Shown piece after piece: positions 63,873 through 64,000 of a stretch of 64,000 bases of DNA. The stretch is from Paraescarpia echinospica (lineage: Eukaryota; Annelida; Polychaeta; Sabellida; Siboglinidae), in assembly GCA_020002185.1 (NCBI GenBank), contig CM034543.1:32022324-32086323 (forward strand), given 5' to 3'. Below the pieces are notes generated by a model, which saw only the letters and a list, made by a program, of their open reading frames with translations, searched no databases and had not been told where the DNA came from. The number at the start of each line of letters is the position of its first letter. Position 1 is the first letter of the stretch. A program made the position numbers and the translations under genes.

Positions 63873-64000
63873 TAAGACATAAAAGGAATGAGGCTTAAAA
63901 TATCAACAACCGGGCCAGTAACAAGAATATGTTGCGGGCCCGTCAACAGATCTAGATACCCAATAATCCCATTAATCATTACAATGACTTATCTCTTAAT
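63873..64000. other. Sequence outside the right arm; nothing recognised
   Basis: Homology to the left arm stops near 63,872. The last 130 bases have no visible feature. Confidence 0.4.

Overview
The window is nuclear DNA from an animal, probably an aquatic invertebrate. The genes have GT-AG introns, the sequence is AT-rich, there are long CA/GT and TA microsatellites, and decayed non-LTR retrotransposons (CR1/L2-like, RTE-like, and one with a 2A motif plus PHD finger) are common. The species cannot be named from the sequence. No rRNA, tRNA, CRISPR or prokaryotic operon was seen.

The only convincing host genes are three close paralogues of one small secreted-peptide gene: A (+, 2.28-6.28 kb), B (+, 34.73-37.10 kb) and C (-, 51.56-47.54 kb). 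Each has a TATA promoter, a non-coding exon 1, a signal-peptide exon 2, an acidic exon 3, a 24-nt microexon 4, and an exon 5 carrying a proline-rich linker, a basic RSRRRR site and a cationic 63-residue domain with eight cysteines. The architecture is that of an antimicrobial or defence peptide precursor. I do not recognise the family. Around them lie a diverged inverted exon 5 (D, 10.6-10.9 kb), an orphan microexon 4 (42.04 kb) and two promoter/exon 1 relics (29.2 and 56.4 kb), so this is an expanding and decaying gene cluster.

Layout: 1-8.0 kb is duplication copy A; 8.0-17.27 kb is spacer with relic D and several LINE remnants; 17.27-40.5 kb is the left arm of a very large inverted repeat (copy B plus a LINE); 40,501-41,500 is an N gap of exactly 1000; 41.5-42.5 kb is a spacer with the orphan microexon; about 42.5-63.87 kb is the right arm (the same LINE, copy C, then the mirror image of 17.3-32.4 kb). 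The arms differ by a 4.45-kb insertion with a LINE (19.4-23.85 kb), a 0.69-kb insertion (30.4-31.1 kb) and small indels.

The main result is that copy C is a mosaic. Its promoter and exons 1-3, including a 1.65-kb intron segment missing from B, are nearly identical to A. Its exons 4-5 and downstream region, including a nested LINE missing from A, are nearly identical to B. The switch lies in the TG-rich intron between exons 3 and 4. C therefore looks like the product of recombination between directly repeated A and B, placed in inverted orientation beside an assembly gap. It may be a real rearrangement or an alternative haplotype scaffolded in. A and B also differ almost only by amino-acid-changing substitutions in the cysteine-rich domain, which suggests diversifying selection. 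Identity statements are by eye, not computed.
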